DNA of 64,000 nucleotides from NCBI RefSeq assembly GCF_029892515.1, contig NZ_JARXVF010000005.1, positions 1-64,000 of the forward strand. The letters are read 5' to 3'. The notes beneath the pieces were generated by a model. It made no database searches, was not told the origin of the DNA, and was given only the letters and a program-made list of their open reading frames with translations. Below are positions 35,808 to 44,277 of the stretch, piece after piece. Numbering within the stretch: position 1 is the first letter of the stretch; the number at the start of each line of letters is the position of its first letter. A program made the position numbers and the translations under genes. This DNA comes from Pseudaminobacter soli (ex Li et al. 2025). Its GTDB lineage: Bacteria > Pseudomonadota > Alphaproteobacteria > Rhizobiales > Rhizobiaceae.

Positions 35808-37045
35808 TCCGTGCATTCACCCTTGCCCTGGCTGTTCTCCTCGGATTGCAGCCCGCACTCGCCGATGGCCCCGAGGGCCAGCTTCCCGGCACCTTGAAAG
35901 GTCCCGTCGCGGGTGCCCCCTTGGCCGCGGGCGGTGTCGACGGCGGTGGCTTTGTCACCGACAGCCGCTATGCCAACAGCCACATCCCCGGCTCGGGCGG
36001 CCCGATCTCGCGCATCAAGGACATTGCGCAGCTTCAGAGCTCGCGCGACAACCAGTTGGTCGGCTACGGCCTCGTGATCGGCCTGCAGGGCACGGGCGAC
36101 AGCCTGCGCAACGCGCCCTTCACCGAGCAGTCGATCCGCGCCATGCTGGAGAATCTCGGCATCGCCAGCGAAGGTGGCCGCACGCGCGCCAAGAACGTCG
36201 CCGCTGTCATCGTCACCGCAAACATGCCGCCCTTCGTGCAGTCCGGCGCCCGCATCGACGTCACCGTCTCATCAATGGGCGACGCCAGTTCGCTGCAGGG
36301 CGGCACGCTGATCATGACGCCGATGAAGGCGGCGGACGGCGAAATCTATGCCGTTGCCCAGGGACCGGTCTTCATTTCCGGCTTCGACGCGCAGGGGCAG
36401 GCCCAACGCGTCACCGAGGGCGTGCCGACTGCCGGCCGCGTGCCCAATGGCGCGATCGTCGAGCGCCAGGTACAGGCCGCACTCGGCGACCAGGCCGTGC
36501 TGACGCTGCAGTTGCGCAATGCAGACTACTCGACCGCGGTGCGCGTCGCGGACGTGATCAACGAATACTCCTCCGCGCGCTTCGGCAAGCGTGTTGCGGC
36601 GGAGCAGGATGCGCGGACGGTTATGATCCGCCGGCCGCAAGGCATCTCCACGGCCCGCTTCTACGCAGAGCTCGAGAACCTGGTGGTCGAAACCGACGCC
36701 CCGGCTCGCGTCGTCGTCGACGAACGCACCGGCACCATCGTGATTGGTCAGGACGTGCGGATCTCCCGTGTTGCCATCAGCCACGGCACGCTGACGGTGC
36801 GCGTCACCGAGATGCCCAAGATCGTGCAGCCAGAGCCGTTCTCGCGCGGCGTCACCGCCGTCGAACCTTCCACGGCCATCGACGTGGCCCAGCCGAACGC
36901 CAGGGTCGCCATCCTCGACGGACCGAATCTTGAAACGCTCGTCGCCGGTCTCAACCGTCTCGGCGTGAAGCCGGCGGGCATCATCGCCATCCTTCAGGGC
37001 ATCAAATCTGCCGGCGCCCTGCAGGCCGACCTTGTGCTGCAATAG
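35804..37045 (+). CDS. flgI: Flagellar P-ring protein FlgI
   Basis: A 413-residue periplasmic ring protein, longer than the more usual 360-375. A signal peptide (LALAVLLGLQPALADG) is followed by a Gly/Pro-rich insert of about 45 residues before the conserved SRIKDIAQLQSSRDNQLVGY start of the mature domain. GLVIGLQGTGDS and the C-terminal LNRLGVKPAGIIAILQGIKS are typical. The P ring is the bushing around the rod in the peptidoglycan layer. The extra N-terminal segment may be a clade feature. Confidence 0.94.
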   Translation: MIRAFTLALAVLLGLQPALADGPEGQLPGTLKGPVAGAPLAAGGVDGGGFVTDSRYANSHIPGSGGPISRIKDIAQLQSSRDNQLVGYGLVIGLQGTGDSLRNAPFTEQSIRAMLENLGIASEGGRTRAKNVAAVIVTANMPPFVQSGARIDVTVSSMGDASSLQGGTLIMTPMKAADGEIYAVAQGPVFISGFDAQGQAQRVTEGVPTAGRVPNGAIVERQVQAALGDQAVLTLQLRNADYSTAVRVADVINEYSSARFGKRVAAEQDARTVMIRRPQGISTARFYAELENLVVETDAPARVVVDERTGTIVIGQDVRISRVAISHGTLTVRVTEMPKIVQPEPFSRGVTAVEPSTAIDVAQPNARVAILDGPNLETLVAGLNRLGVKPAGIIAILQGIKSAGALQADLVLQ

Positions 37046-37056
37046 GTGGACCGCCG

Positions 37057-37635
37057 ATGACCGCGCTTCCCCTTTCCCAGACCTCCACGCTCCGGAGCCG
37101 GTTGCTGGCAGGCATTGCCGCAACACTGCTGTTGTGCGCCAGCCCGGCGGCCGCCGAAATGGCCTCCAACGAGGAAGCGCCCCAGCCGGCAAGCGCCGAA
37201 ACGACCGGTGCCGTCCCGCCTGCCGGCGCTGAACCGCAGCAGACCGAGATCGAGCGCTTCTGCTCCAACATCACCGACGCCGCCCGCGACCGTCGCTACG
37301 CGCTGCAGCGGCAGGAACTGGAAACGCTGCAGCAAGACATCGATCAGCGCATGAAGCTGCTGGAGGAAAAGCGCGCCGAATACGAAGGCTGGCTCAAGCG
37401 CCGCAATGATTTCCTGTCGAAGACCGAGGACAGCGTCGTCAAGATCTACTCGACTATGAAGCCCGATGCCGCCGCCGAGCGGTTGGCGGCGGTGGACGTG
37501 CTCGTCGCCGCAGGCATCCTGATGAAGCTCGACGCCCGCAAGGCAGGCGTGATCCTCAATGAAATGAACAGCAAAGCCGCCGCCGCGCTGACCGCCATCA
37601 TGGCCAGCGCCACGCGCAAGGAAGACCCTTCATGA
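37057..37635 (+). CDS. motE: MotE, periplasmic chaperone for MotC
   Basis: A 192-residue secreted protein with a signal peptide (LAGIAATLLLCASPAAAEMA). A coiled-coil stretch (about 85-125; LQRQELETLQQDIDQRMKLL) follows, then an MgtE-N-like domain (VVKIYSTMKPDAAAERLAAV). In Sinorhizobium MotE stabilises the periplasmic motor protein MotC, which is encoded at 45569. It lies between flgI and flgH and its stop overlaps flgH. Confidence 0.88.
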   Translation: MTALPLSQTSTLRSRLLAGIAATLLLCASPAAAEMASNEEAPQPASAETTGAVPPAGAEPQQTEIERFCSNITDAARDRRYALQRQELETLQQDIDQRMKLLEEKRAEYEGWLKRRNDFLSKTEDSVVKIYSTMKPDAAAERLAAVDVLVAAGILMKLDARKAGVILNEMNSKAAAALTAIMASATRKEDPS

Positions 37636-38333
37636 AACGCCTCGCCCTTGTTGCCCTGGCCGTGACGGCCCTGTCGGGCTGCGCGACCAGGCCCGAAGAG
37701 ATCGGCAAGGAGCCCTCGCTCTCCCCCGTTGGGACGGGGTTGGGACGGCCGCCCGAACTCTACAGCTATCCCCAGCAGCCGGCCACGCCGGGCAGGCGCT
37801 ATTCGCTTTGGGACGACCGCGCGCAGCGGCTGTTCACCGACGCGCGCGCGCTGTCGCCCGGCGACATCCTCACCGTCAAGATCGAGATCAACGACCGCGC
37901 CCGCTTCAAGAACGAATCCGATCGCGACCGCACGGTTGGTCGAAAGCTCGGCGCCGGCATGAATTTTGGCTGGAATGGTACCAAGCAGGGCGGCTCCCTC
38001 GACGCCAATGTCAATTCCAACACATCGACCAAGGGTTCCGGCAGGACCGAGCGTTCGGAAACCATCGAGCTGTCGGTTGCCGCGGTCGTCGGCGACGTGC
38101 TGCCAAATGGCAATCTGGTCATCAGCGGCTCGCAGGAAGTGCGCGTGAACGCGGAGCTGCGTGTGCTCACCATCGCCGGCATCGTTCGGCCCCAGGACAT
38201 CGGGCCGAACAACACCATTCCCTACGACCGCATTGCCGAGGCGCGCATTTCCTATGGCGGTCGCGGCCGCCTGACCGAGGTCCAGCAGCCGCCATACGGC
38301 CAGCAGATCCTCGACAATGTGCTGCCCTTCTAG
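37632..38333 (+). CDS. flgH: Flagellar L-ring lipoprotein FlgH
   Basis: A 233-residue outer-membrane lipoprotein. The lipobox LSGC gives lipidation at Cys17. The mature part has LWDDRAQRLFTDARALSPGD and a C-terminal VRPQDIGPNNTIPYDRIAEA, both typical of FlgH. It forms the outer-membrane L ring. Overlap with motE and the following fliL gene indicate one transcript. Confidence 0.95.
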   Translation: MKRLALVALAVTALSGCATRPEEIGKEPSLSPVGTGLGRPPELYSYPQQPATPGRRYSLWDDRAQRLFTDARALSPGDILTVKIEINDRARFKNESDRDRTVGRKLGAGMNFGWNGTKQGGSLDANVNSNTSTKGSGRTERSETIELSVAAVVGDVLPNGNLVISGSQEVRVNAELRVLTIAGIVRPQDIGPNNTIPYDRIAEARISYGGRGRLTEVQQPPYGQQILDNVLPF

Positions 38334-38351
38334 ACCTGGGAACCTTACGCC

Positions 38352-38840
38352 ATGTCGATGATCGAGCTAGCAGATCCCAAAGCCAAAGGGCCTTCCCTGC
38401 TCATCCAGGGCGCAGTGCTGCTGGTCATGACCTTGGCCGCAGTGGGGCTCGGCTGGGTTTCCGGCCAGTATCTGTACCGCGACCAGGACACCAAGACCGA
38501 AGAGGCTGCTTCGCATGACGGCCGCGCGGCCGAGAAACCAGCCGAAGCGGAAGCACACCGCGTCGAGGTCAAGCTCGCCCCATTGACCACCAACCTCGCC
38601 GTGCCGAACGACATGTGGCTGCGTATGGAAGCATCCATCGTGCTTGACGGTCCTGCACCGCAAACGCTCGCCGACGACATCCACCAGGACTTTCTCGCCT
38701 ACCTGCGCACCCTTCGCGTCTATCAGATCGAAGGAGCCACGGGCCTCCGCAACCTGAAGGCCGATCTTGAAGATCGGGCCAGGATCCGCAGCGACGGTCA
38801 CGTCAAGCAGGTGCTCATCCAAACACTGCTGTTCGAATGA
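38352..38840 (+). CDS. fliL: Flagellar basal body protein FliL
   Basis: A 162-residue protein with a short cytoplasmic tail, one membrane helix (about 15-37; LLIQGAVLLVMTLAAVGLGW) and a periplasmic domain. It ends in VKQVLIQTLLFE, the usual FliL C-terminal strand. FliL surrounds the stator and supports torque. Its stop overlaps the fliP start. A second FliL-like protein is encoded at 61154. Confidence 0.9.
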   Translation: MSMIELADPKAKGPSLLIQGAVLLVMTLAAVGLGWVSGQYLYRDQDTKTEEAASHDGRAAEKPAEAEAHRVEVKLAPLTTNLAVPNDMWLRMEASIVLDGPAPQTLADDIHQDFLAYLRTLRVYQIEGATGLRNLKADLEDRARIRSDGHVKQVLIQTLLFE

Positions 38841-39568
38841 AAAAGCTCTCCCTTACCGCCCTTGCCCTGATCGCGACCGTAACGGCTGCGAGCGCACAGC
38901 AGATCAACCTCGGAGCCATCGGCCAAGCTGACGGCGCGACCGTCGGCTACATCATCCAGATGTTCGGCCTGCTCACCGTGCTTTCGGTGGCGCCGGGCCT
39001 GCTCATCATGGTGACGAGCTTCACGCGCTTCGTCATCGCATTTTCGATCCTGCGCGCCGGCATGGGCCTGCAGTCGACGCCAGCCAACCTGATCCTGATC
39101 AGCCTTTCGCTGTTCATGACCTTTTATGTCATGGCGCCGACCTTCGACCAGGCGTGGAACAACGGCGTCAAGCCCCTGATGAACAACGAGATCACCCAGC
39201 AGCAAGCGTTGGAGCGCATCTCCGATCCGTTCCGCCAGTTCATGGTCAAGCATGTGCGCGACAAGGACTTCGACCTTTTCGCCGACCTCGCCCGCGAAAA
39301 GGGTCAGACGATTTCGCGCGAGAATGTAGACCTGCGCGTGCTGGTGCCGGCCTTCATGATCTCGGAAATCCGCCGCGGCTTCGAAATCGGCTTCCTGATC
39401 GTGCTGCCCTTCCTGGTCATCGACCTGATCGTTGCGACCATCACCATGGCCATGGGCATGATGATGCTGCCGCCGACCGTCGTGTCGCTGCCCTTCAAGA
39501 TCCTCTTCTTCGTGCTTATCGACGGCTGGAACCTGCTCGTCGGCAGCCTGGTGAGGTCGTTCTCTTAA
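38837..39568 (+). CDS. fliP: Flagellar export gate protein FliP
   Basis: A 243-residue export-gate component with a signal-like N-terminus (KLSLTALALIATVTAASAQQ) and four membrane helices. Conserved segments include MVTSFTRFVIAFSILRAGMG and PAFMISEIRRGFEIGFLIVL. It forms the FliP5FliQ4FliR1 gate with fliQ (54802) and fliR (58900). It closes the operon before the flagellin genes. Confidence 0.96.
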   Translation: MKKLSLTALALIATVTAASAQQINLGAIGQADGATVGYIIQMFGLLTVLSVAPGLLIMVTSFTRFVIAFSILRAGMGLQSTPANLILISLSLFMTFYVMAPTFDQAWNNGVKPLMNNEITQQQALERISDPFRQFMVKHVRDKDFDLFADLAREKGQTISRENVDLRVLVPAFMISEIRRGFEIGFLIVLPFLVIDLIVATITMAMGMMMLPPTVVSLPFKILFFVLIDGWNLLVGSLVRSFS

Positions 39569-39594
39569 CGTTTATGGTGAACGTTTCCTTTACG

Positions 39595-39710
39595 TTATCC
39601 TTTTGTTAGGGATGTCCTGGCATAAAGGTCGCAAGACAGGACGGGGTGGTCCCACGCGGATCATAGGCATGATGCCGCTCCGTCCTGGCCGGTAACTTCC
39701 GGCATGTCCC
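39595..39710 (+). promoter_or_regulatory. Promoter element and structured leader of the first flagellin gene
   Basis: A 16-nt element (TTATCCTTTTGTTAGG, 39595-39610) lies 43 nt before a 73-nt leader block (39638-39710). The leader shares 92% identity with the one before the second flagellin. It can fold into an outer 7-bp stem (AGGACGG 39638-39644 with CCGTCCT 39680-39686) enclosing ATCAT-AGGC-ATGAT, followed by a GCCGG-TAACTT-CCGGC hairpin (39688-39703). This is a likely target for FlbT-type post-transcriptional control. Confidence 0.7.
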
Positions 39711-39743
39711 CCAAATCACGTCGCCGTAAGGGACAACGACAAC

Positions 39744-40676
39744 ATGGCCAGCATTCTCACCAACGCGTCCGCTCTGACCGCTCTCCAGAGCCTCAGCGCC
39801 ACCAACAAGAACCTCTCCGTCACCCAGGCTCGCATCTCGACCGGCATGCGTGTCGCCGAGGCTTCCGACAACGCCGCCTACTGGTCGATCGCCACCACCA
39901 TGCGCTCCGACAACAAGGCTAATTCTGTCATCCAGGACGCACTTGGCCTCGGTGCAGCCAAGGTGGACACCGCCTACACGGCGATGAATTCGTCCCTCGA
40001 CGTCGTCGATCAGATCAAGCAGAAGGTGCTACTCGCCAAGACCTCTTCTGACGACAATCGCGCAAAGATCCAGACCGAGATCGCCACGCTACAGGCCCAG
40101 CTCAAGGACAACATCGCCGGCGCCAACTATGCAGGCTCCAACCTGCTGCAGACCGACTCGACAGATACGGCCAACACCAAGCTGACGGTGATGACCTCCT
40201 ACACTCGTGATTCGTCGGGCAAGGTGTCGATCGGCACGATCGATATCGACTTCTCGAAGACGCGTCTCATCGACTCGGACGCGGCCGGTGCCAACACCGG
40301 CATGCTCGATACCGAGTTTACCACCGCGGGCGCTGGCGCCGTAACGGCATCGATCCTCACCCTGGACGTGAAGGCGACCGGCCTGGACGGCACCGACTTC
40401 GACGATATGCTGAAGGGCGTCGAAGATGCTCTCAAGAAGATGGCCACCGGCGCGGCCGAACTTGGTGCATCCAAGTCGCGCATCGACATGCAGAAGGACT
40501 TCGTATCCAAGCTGTCCGACTCGATCGATCGCGGCGTCGGCCAGCTCGTTGACGCTGACATGAACAAGGAATCGACGCGCCTGCAGGCCCTGCAGGTCCA
40601 GCAGCAGCTCGGCATCCAGGCGCTGTCGATCGCGAACGGCAACGCTCAGTCGATCCTGTCGCTGTTCAAGGGCTGA
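39744..40676 (+). CDS. flaA: Flagellin, first of two tandem copies
   Basis: A 310-residue flagellin, shorter than many flagellins. The conserved N-terminal D0/D1 helices (ISTGMRVAEASDNAAYWSIA, then TTMRSDNKANSVIQDALGLG) and C-terminal helix (ALQVQQQLGIQALSIANGNA) are intact, with a small variable centre. It is the filament subunit. It differs from the second copy mainly in the centre, so the two arose by recent tandem duplication. The rank A/B is by order only. Its leader carries conserved hairpins, and a classical terminator follows the stop. Confidence 0.94.
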   Translation: MASILTNASALTALQSLSATNKNLSVTQARISTGMRVAEASDNAAYWSIATTMRSDNKANSVIQDALGLGAAKVDTAYTAMNSSLDVVDQIKQKVLLAKTSSDDNRAKIQTEIATLQAQLKDNIAGANYAGSNLLQTDSTDTANTKLTVMTSYTRDSSGKVSIGTIDIDFSKTRLIDSDAAGANTGMLDTEFTTAGAGAVTASILTLDVKATGLDGTDFDDMLKGVEDALKKMATGAAELGASKSRIDMQKDFVSKLSDSIDRGVGQLVDADMNKESTRLQALQVQQQLGIQALSIANGNAQSILSLFKG

Positions 40677-40702
40677 CGTCTAGATTCAGCTAAGGGCATC
40701 CA

Positions 40703-40732
40703 GGCCGCGCTCTTCTGGGGCGCGGCCTTTTT
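40703..40732 (+). terminator. Terminator of the first flagellin gene
   Basis: An 8-bp stem (GGCCGCGC / GCGCGGCC) with a 9-nt loop is followed by TTTTT. Intrinsic terminator, 27 bp after the stop. Confidence 0.9.
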
Positions 40733-40778
40733 CATTTCCGAGATCTTTTTCAATTTGCTCACACATTTACCCTTCCGA

Positions 40779-40894
40779 TTATCTCTTTGGTAGGAAATCG
40801 GCTTCATAAGGTGAGACACAAAGGACGGATTGGTCCGACACGGATCATAGGCATGATGCCGCTCTGTCCTAGCCGGTAACTTCCGGCATGTCCC
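40779..40894 (+). promoter_or_regulatory. Promoter element and structured leader of the second flagellin gene
   Basis: The same layout as before the first flagellin: TTATCTCTTTGGTAGG (40779-40794), then the 73-nt leader (40822-40894) at the identical 43-nt offset. The outer stem is kept by a G-U change (AGGACGG with CTGTCCT), and both inner hairpins are unchanged in sequence. CATAAG at 40805 aligns with CATAAA at 39621. Confidence 0.7.
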
Positions 40895-40927
40895 TAGTAA
40901 CATTTGTAACAAAAAGGGGCAGGACCT

Positions 40928-41854
40928 ATGTCCAGCATTCTCACCAACGCATCCGCTCTGACCGCTCTCCAGAGCCTCAACGCCACCAACAAGAACCTCT
41001 CGGTCACGCAGGGCCGCATCTCGACCGGCATGCGCGTCGCCGAGGCTTCGGACAACGCTGCCTACTGGTCGATCGCCACGACCATGCGCTCGGACAACAA
41101 GGCCAACTCGGTCATCCAGGACGCGCTCGGCCTCGGTGCAGCCAAGGTTGACACCGCCTACACGGCGATGAATTCGTCCATCAACGTCGTTGACCAGATC
41201 AAGCAGAAGGTGCTGCTGGCCAAGACCTCTTCGGACGACGACCGCGCAAAGATCCAGACCGAAATCGCCACGCTGCAGGCCCAGCTGAAGGACAACATCG
41301 CTGGCGCCAACTATGCTGGCTCCAACCTGCTGCAGACCGACTCGACCTCCACGACCGACACCAAGCTGACGGTCATGACCTCCTACAACCGTGATTCCGC
41401 GGGCAAGGTCTCGATCGGCACGATCGACGTCGACTACTCGAAGACCCAGCTCATCGACGCGGGCGGTGCCAAGGCCGGCATGCTCGACAAGGAGTTCACC
41501 ACGACGGGTGGTGGCGCCCAGACGGCATCGATCCTCACCCTGGACGTCTCGGCAACTGGCCTGGACGGCAAGGATTTCGACGAAATGCTGGGCGGCATCG
41601 AAGCCGGCCTCAAGTCGATGTCCACCGGCGCGGCCGAACTCGGCGCTGCCAAGTCGCGCATCGACATGCAGAAGGACTTCGTTTCCAAGCTGTCCGACTC
41701 GATCGATCGCGGCGTTGGCCAGCTCGTCGACGCTGACATGAACAAGGAATCGACCCGTCTGCAGGCCCTGCAGGTCCAGCAGCAGCTTGGCATCCAGGCG
41801 CTGTCGATCGCCAACGGCAACAGCCAGTCGATCCTGTCGCTCTTCCGCGGCTAA
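40928..41854 (+). CDS. flaB: Flagellin, second of two tandem copies
   Basis: A 308-residue flagellin nearly identical to the first copy in the terminal helices (SDNAAYWSIATTMRSDNKAN, ALQVQQQLGIQALSIANGNS). It differs at scattered central positions, such as KTQLIDAGGAKAGMLDKEF. An AGGA ribosome site lies 5 nt before the ATG, better placed than that of the first copy. Two near-identical flagellins suggest a mixed filament with dosage control rather than distinct roles. A hairpin without T-run follows, so transcription may continue to fliF. Confidence 0.94.
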   Translation: MSSILTNASALTALQSLNATNKNLSVTQGRISTGMRVAEASDNAAYWSIATTMRSDNKANSVIQDALGLGAAKVDTAYTAMNSSINVVDQIKQKVLLAKTSSDDDRAKIQTEIATLQAQLKDNIAGANYAGSNLLQTDSTSTTDTKLTVMTSYNRDSAGKVSIGTIDVDYSKTQLIDAGGAKAGMLDKEFTTTGGGAQTASILTLDVSATGLDGKDFDEMLGGIEAGLKSMSTGAAELGAAKSRIDMQKDFVSKLSDSIDRGVGQLVDADMNKESTRLQALQVQQQLGIQALSIANGNSQSILSLFRG

Positions 41855-41881
41855 TCGATCTAGCATCGCTGACAGACATTG

Positions 41882-41905
41882 GGCCGCGCTCTTCAGGGCG
41901 CGGCC
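41882..41905 (+). terminator. Hairpin after the second flagellin gene, lacking a T-tract
   Basis: The stem GGCCGCGC/GCGCGGCC is the same as in the first flagellin's terminator, with an 8-nt loop, but the following bases are TGATA rather than TTTTT. It is probably a decayed copy that allows readthrough. Confidence 0.6.
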
Positions 41906-41973
41906 TGATACATTTTCGCACAAGCTTCGGCCTCTACTGTCCCGGCGGATAGACATGCAGGAGCCGTCCGACC

Positions 41974-43629
41974 GTGCCGCAGCAACTTCAGACAATCATC
42001 GAGAATCTGCAGAGCTTCGGCCCGCGCAAGCTTGGGATGATGGCCGCGGTGGCCGCCATCGTGCTCGCCGTCATCGGCCTCGGCGCGGCCTATCTCAACC
42101 GCCCCACCTACGAAACGCTCTATGTCGGGCTCGAACGCTCCGACGTGAACCAGATCGGCGTCGTGCTCGGCGAAGCGGGCATTCCCTTCGACATCGGATC
42201 GGACGGCACTTCGGTGATGGTTCCCGTCGGCAAGACCGCCAATGCCCGCATGCTGCTGGCAGAGAAGGGCCTGCCCACCAGCAGCAATGCCGGCTATGAG
42301 CTGTTCGACAATGTCGGCTCGCTCGGCCTGACCTCCTTCATGCAGCAGATCACCCGCGTGCGTGCATTGGAAGGCGAGATCGCCCGCACCATCCAGTCGA
42401 TCAACGGCATCCGCGCCGCGCGGGTCCACATCGTGCTGCCCGAGCGCGCCAATTTCCGGCGCGAGGAGCAGCCGCCTTCAGCTTCGGTCGTCATTCGCGC
42501 TTCCAACGATATCGATTCCGTCAAGAGCGCAATGTCGATCCGCCAGCTCGTCGCCGCCGCCGTTCCCGGCCTGAGCGCCGACAAGGTGACGGTGCTCGAT
42601 TCGAGCGGCAACCTGCTTGCCGCGGGCGACGACCCAGTCAATTCCAGCGCCAGCCGCTCGCTCGGCGTCGAGCACACGGTCGAGACGCAGATCGAGGAAA
42701 ACATCCGCCGCGCTCTTGCACCCTATCTCGGGCCCGACAATTTCCGCGCCAGCGTCAAGGCCGACATCAACACCGACGCCAAGCAGACCGAGGAAACCAT
42801 CTTCGATCCGGAGTCGCGCGTCGAGCGTTCGGTGCAGGTGGTACGCTCCAATGAGAATTCGAACCGCCGCGACGCAGCAGCGCCGGCCACGGTCGAACAG
42901 AACCTGCCGGAAGCCAACCTCACCCCGGCTGAAGGTCCGCAGTCTACCGAGCAGAACGAGCGCAAGGAAGAAACCACCAACTACGAAATCAACTCCAAGC
43001 GCATCGCCACCGTCAGCAACGGCTACACTGTCACCAAGATGTCGATCGCCGTCGTGGTCAACCAGCAGCGCCTGACCGAGATCCTCGGCAAGGACGCCAC
43101 CCCCGAGATGATCGCGCAGCGTGTCGCCGACATCCAGAAGGTCGTGGCTTCCGCGACCGGCTTCGACCAGGGCCGTGGCGACCTGATCAACGTGTCCGCG
43201 GTCGAGTTCATCGACGGTCTGGATGGCGTGCAGGTGCCGCAGCCGGGCATGCTCGACGCGCTCGGCCAGCATATCGGCACCATCATCAACGCTGCCGCCT
43301 TCGTCGTCGTGGTGTTCCTCGTCGCCTTCTTCGGCCTGCGCCCGATGGTTGCCAGCCTCACCGGCAACAGCAGCAGCAGCAGCTCGGCGTTCGAACTGCC
43401 GTCCCCGGGCTTCGACGACATGCCTGGTTCGCTGCCTCTGCCGGGTCTCGCGAATTTGGGTGGTGGCCAGCCGTTCCAGCTGCCTCCGCTCGACGATAAC
43501 CCGATGGACGACCTGCGCTGGAAGCTCAAACCGGCGCCGCAGGAACGCCTGGCCCGCATGGTCGATCTCAACGAGGAACGCACTGCGCTCATCCTGCGCA
43601 AGTGGGCCCATCAGGAAGCCGCAGGTTAA
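41974..43629 (+). CDS. fliF: Flagellar MS-ring protein FliF
   Basis: A 551-residue MS-ring protein with an N-terminal membrane helix (about 20-40; MMAAVAAIVLAVIGLGAAYL). A YscJ-type ring domain with ALEGEIARTIQSINGIRAAR and PSASVVIRA follows, then a second membrane helix near 435-455 (IINAAAFVVVVFLVAFFGLR), and a short cytoplasmic tail that binds FliG. It is the base on which the whole organelle is built. It heads the block fliF-fliH-like-motB-motC-motD, a location seen in Mesorhizobium rather than next to visN. Confidence 0.95.
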   Translation: MPQQLQTIIENLQSFGPRKLGMMAAVAAIVLAVIGLGAAYLNRPTYETLYVGLERSDVNQIGVVLGEAGIPFDIGSDGTSVMVPVGKTANARMLLAEKGLPTSSNAGYELFDNVGSLGLTSFMQQITRVRALEGEIARTIQSINGIRAARVHIVLPERANFRREEQPPSASVVIRASNDIDSVKSAMSIRQLVAAAVPGLSADKVTVLDSSGNLLAAGDDPVNSSASRSLGVEHTVETQIEENIRRALAPYLGPDNFRASVKADINTDAKQTEETIFDPESRVERSVQVVRSNENSNRRDAAAPATVEQNLPEANLTPAEGPQSTEQNERKEETTNYEINSKRIATVSNGYTVTKMSIAVVVNQQRLTEILGKDATPEMIAQRVADIQKVVASATGFDQGRGDLINVSAVEFIDGLDGVQVPQPGMLDALGQHIGTIINAAAFVVVVFLVAFFGLRPMVASLTGNSSSSSSAFELPSPGFDDMPGSLPLPGLANLGGGQPFQLPPLDDNPMDDLRWKLKPAPQERLARMVDLNEERTALILRKWAHQEAAG

Positions 43630-43638
43630 GACAGTCAG

Positions 43639-44277
43639 ATGTCCGCATTGGCACTTTCCGATCTGCTTCAGGACTTCGGCAAGCACCCGCCACGCGCGGG
43701 TGAAGCCACCTCTGCAAGCGCCCTCCGCCACAACATCATCGAAAGCTTCATCGAGCCCGATCCCGTCCCCGACCAGGCCGATGTCATCGCAGAAGAAGTG
43801 GCGCGCGCCGAGGCGGCGTTGACCGAACGCCTCGAACAAGAGCACGCCGAAGCGCTCGAGGCGGAACGGGAGCGCCATGCTGCGGAGATGGAGGCACTTG
43901 CCCGCCGCCTCGGCGAAGAGGCCGCAGCGACCATGTCCGCACGTTTGGCCGAGATGGAAGAGCGCATCAGCGAACTGACCACGACGGCTACGGCCCGCAT
44001 CGTCAGCGGGATATTGAGCGATGCGGTTCTGAGCCGCTCGCTGGAAAGCCTTGCCCACTCGATCCGCGAAGCGACGGCCGACCGCGAAGCGGTGCGCATC
44101 AAGGTGACCTCGCCGCGCTCGCTGTTCGAAGCCCTGGCTGAGGCATTGCCCGAGCGGGCCGCCTGCCTCGACCACATCGAAGCTCCGGGCTTCGACCTGA
44201 CAGTCGCAATTGACGAGGACATTTTCGAAACGCGCCTTTCGGAATGGTCCGCTACGCTTTCGGAGATTTTGTCGTGA
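43639..44277 (+). CDS. FliH-like flagellar export regulator (candidate)
   Basis: A 212-residue soluble protein with a long acidic coiled coil (about 55-115; EEVARAEAALTERLEQEHAE) and a C-terminal alpha/beta domain (VRIKVTSPRSLFEALAEALP, FDLTVAIDEDIFETRL). Size, layout and position directly after fliF match FliH, the regulator of the FliI ATPase, although primary similarity to enterobacterial FliH is weak. Its stop overlaps the motB GTG start. Confidence 0.72.
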   Translation: MSALALSDLLQDFGKHPPRAGEATSASALRHNIIESFIEPDPVPDQADVIAEEVARAEAALTERLEQEHAEALEAERERHAAEMEALARRLGEEAAATMSARLAEMEERISELTTTATARIVSGILSDAVLSRSLESLAHSIREATADREAVRIKVTSPRSLFEALAEALPERAACLDHIEAPGFDLTVAIDEDIFETRLSEWSATLSEILS

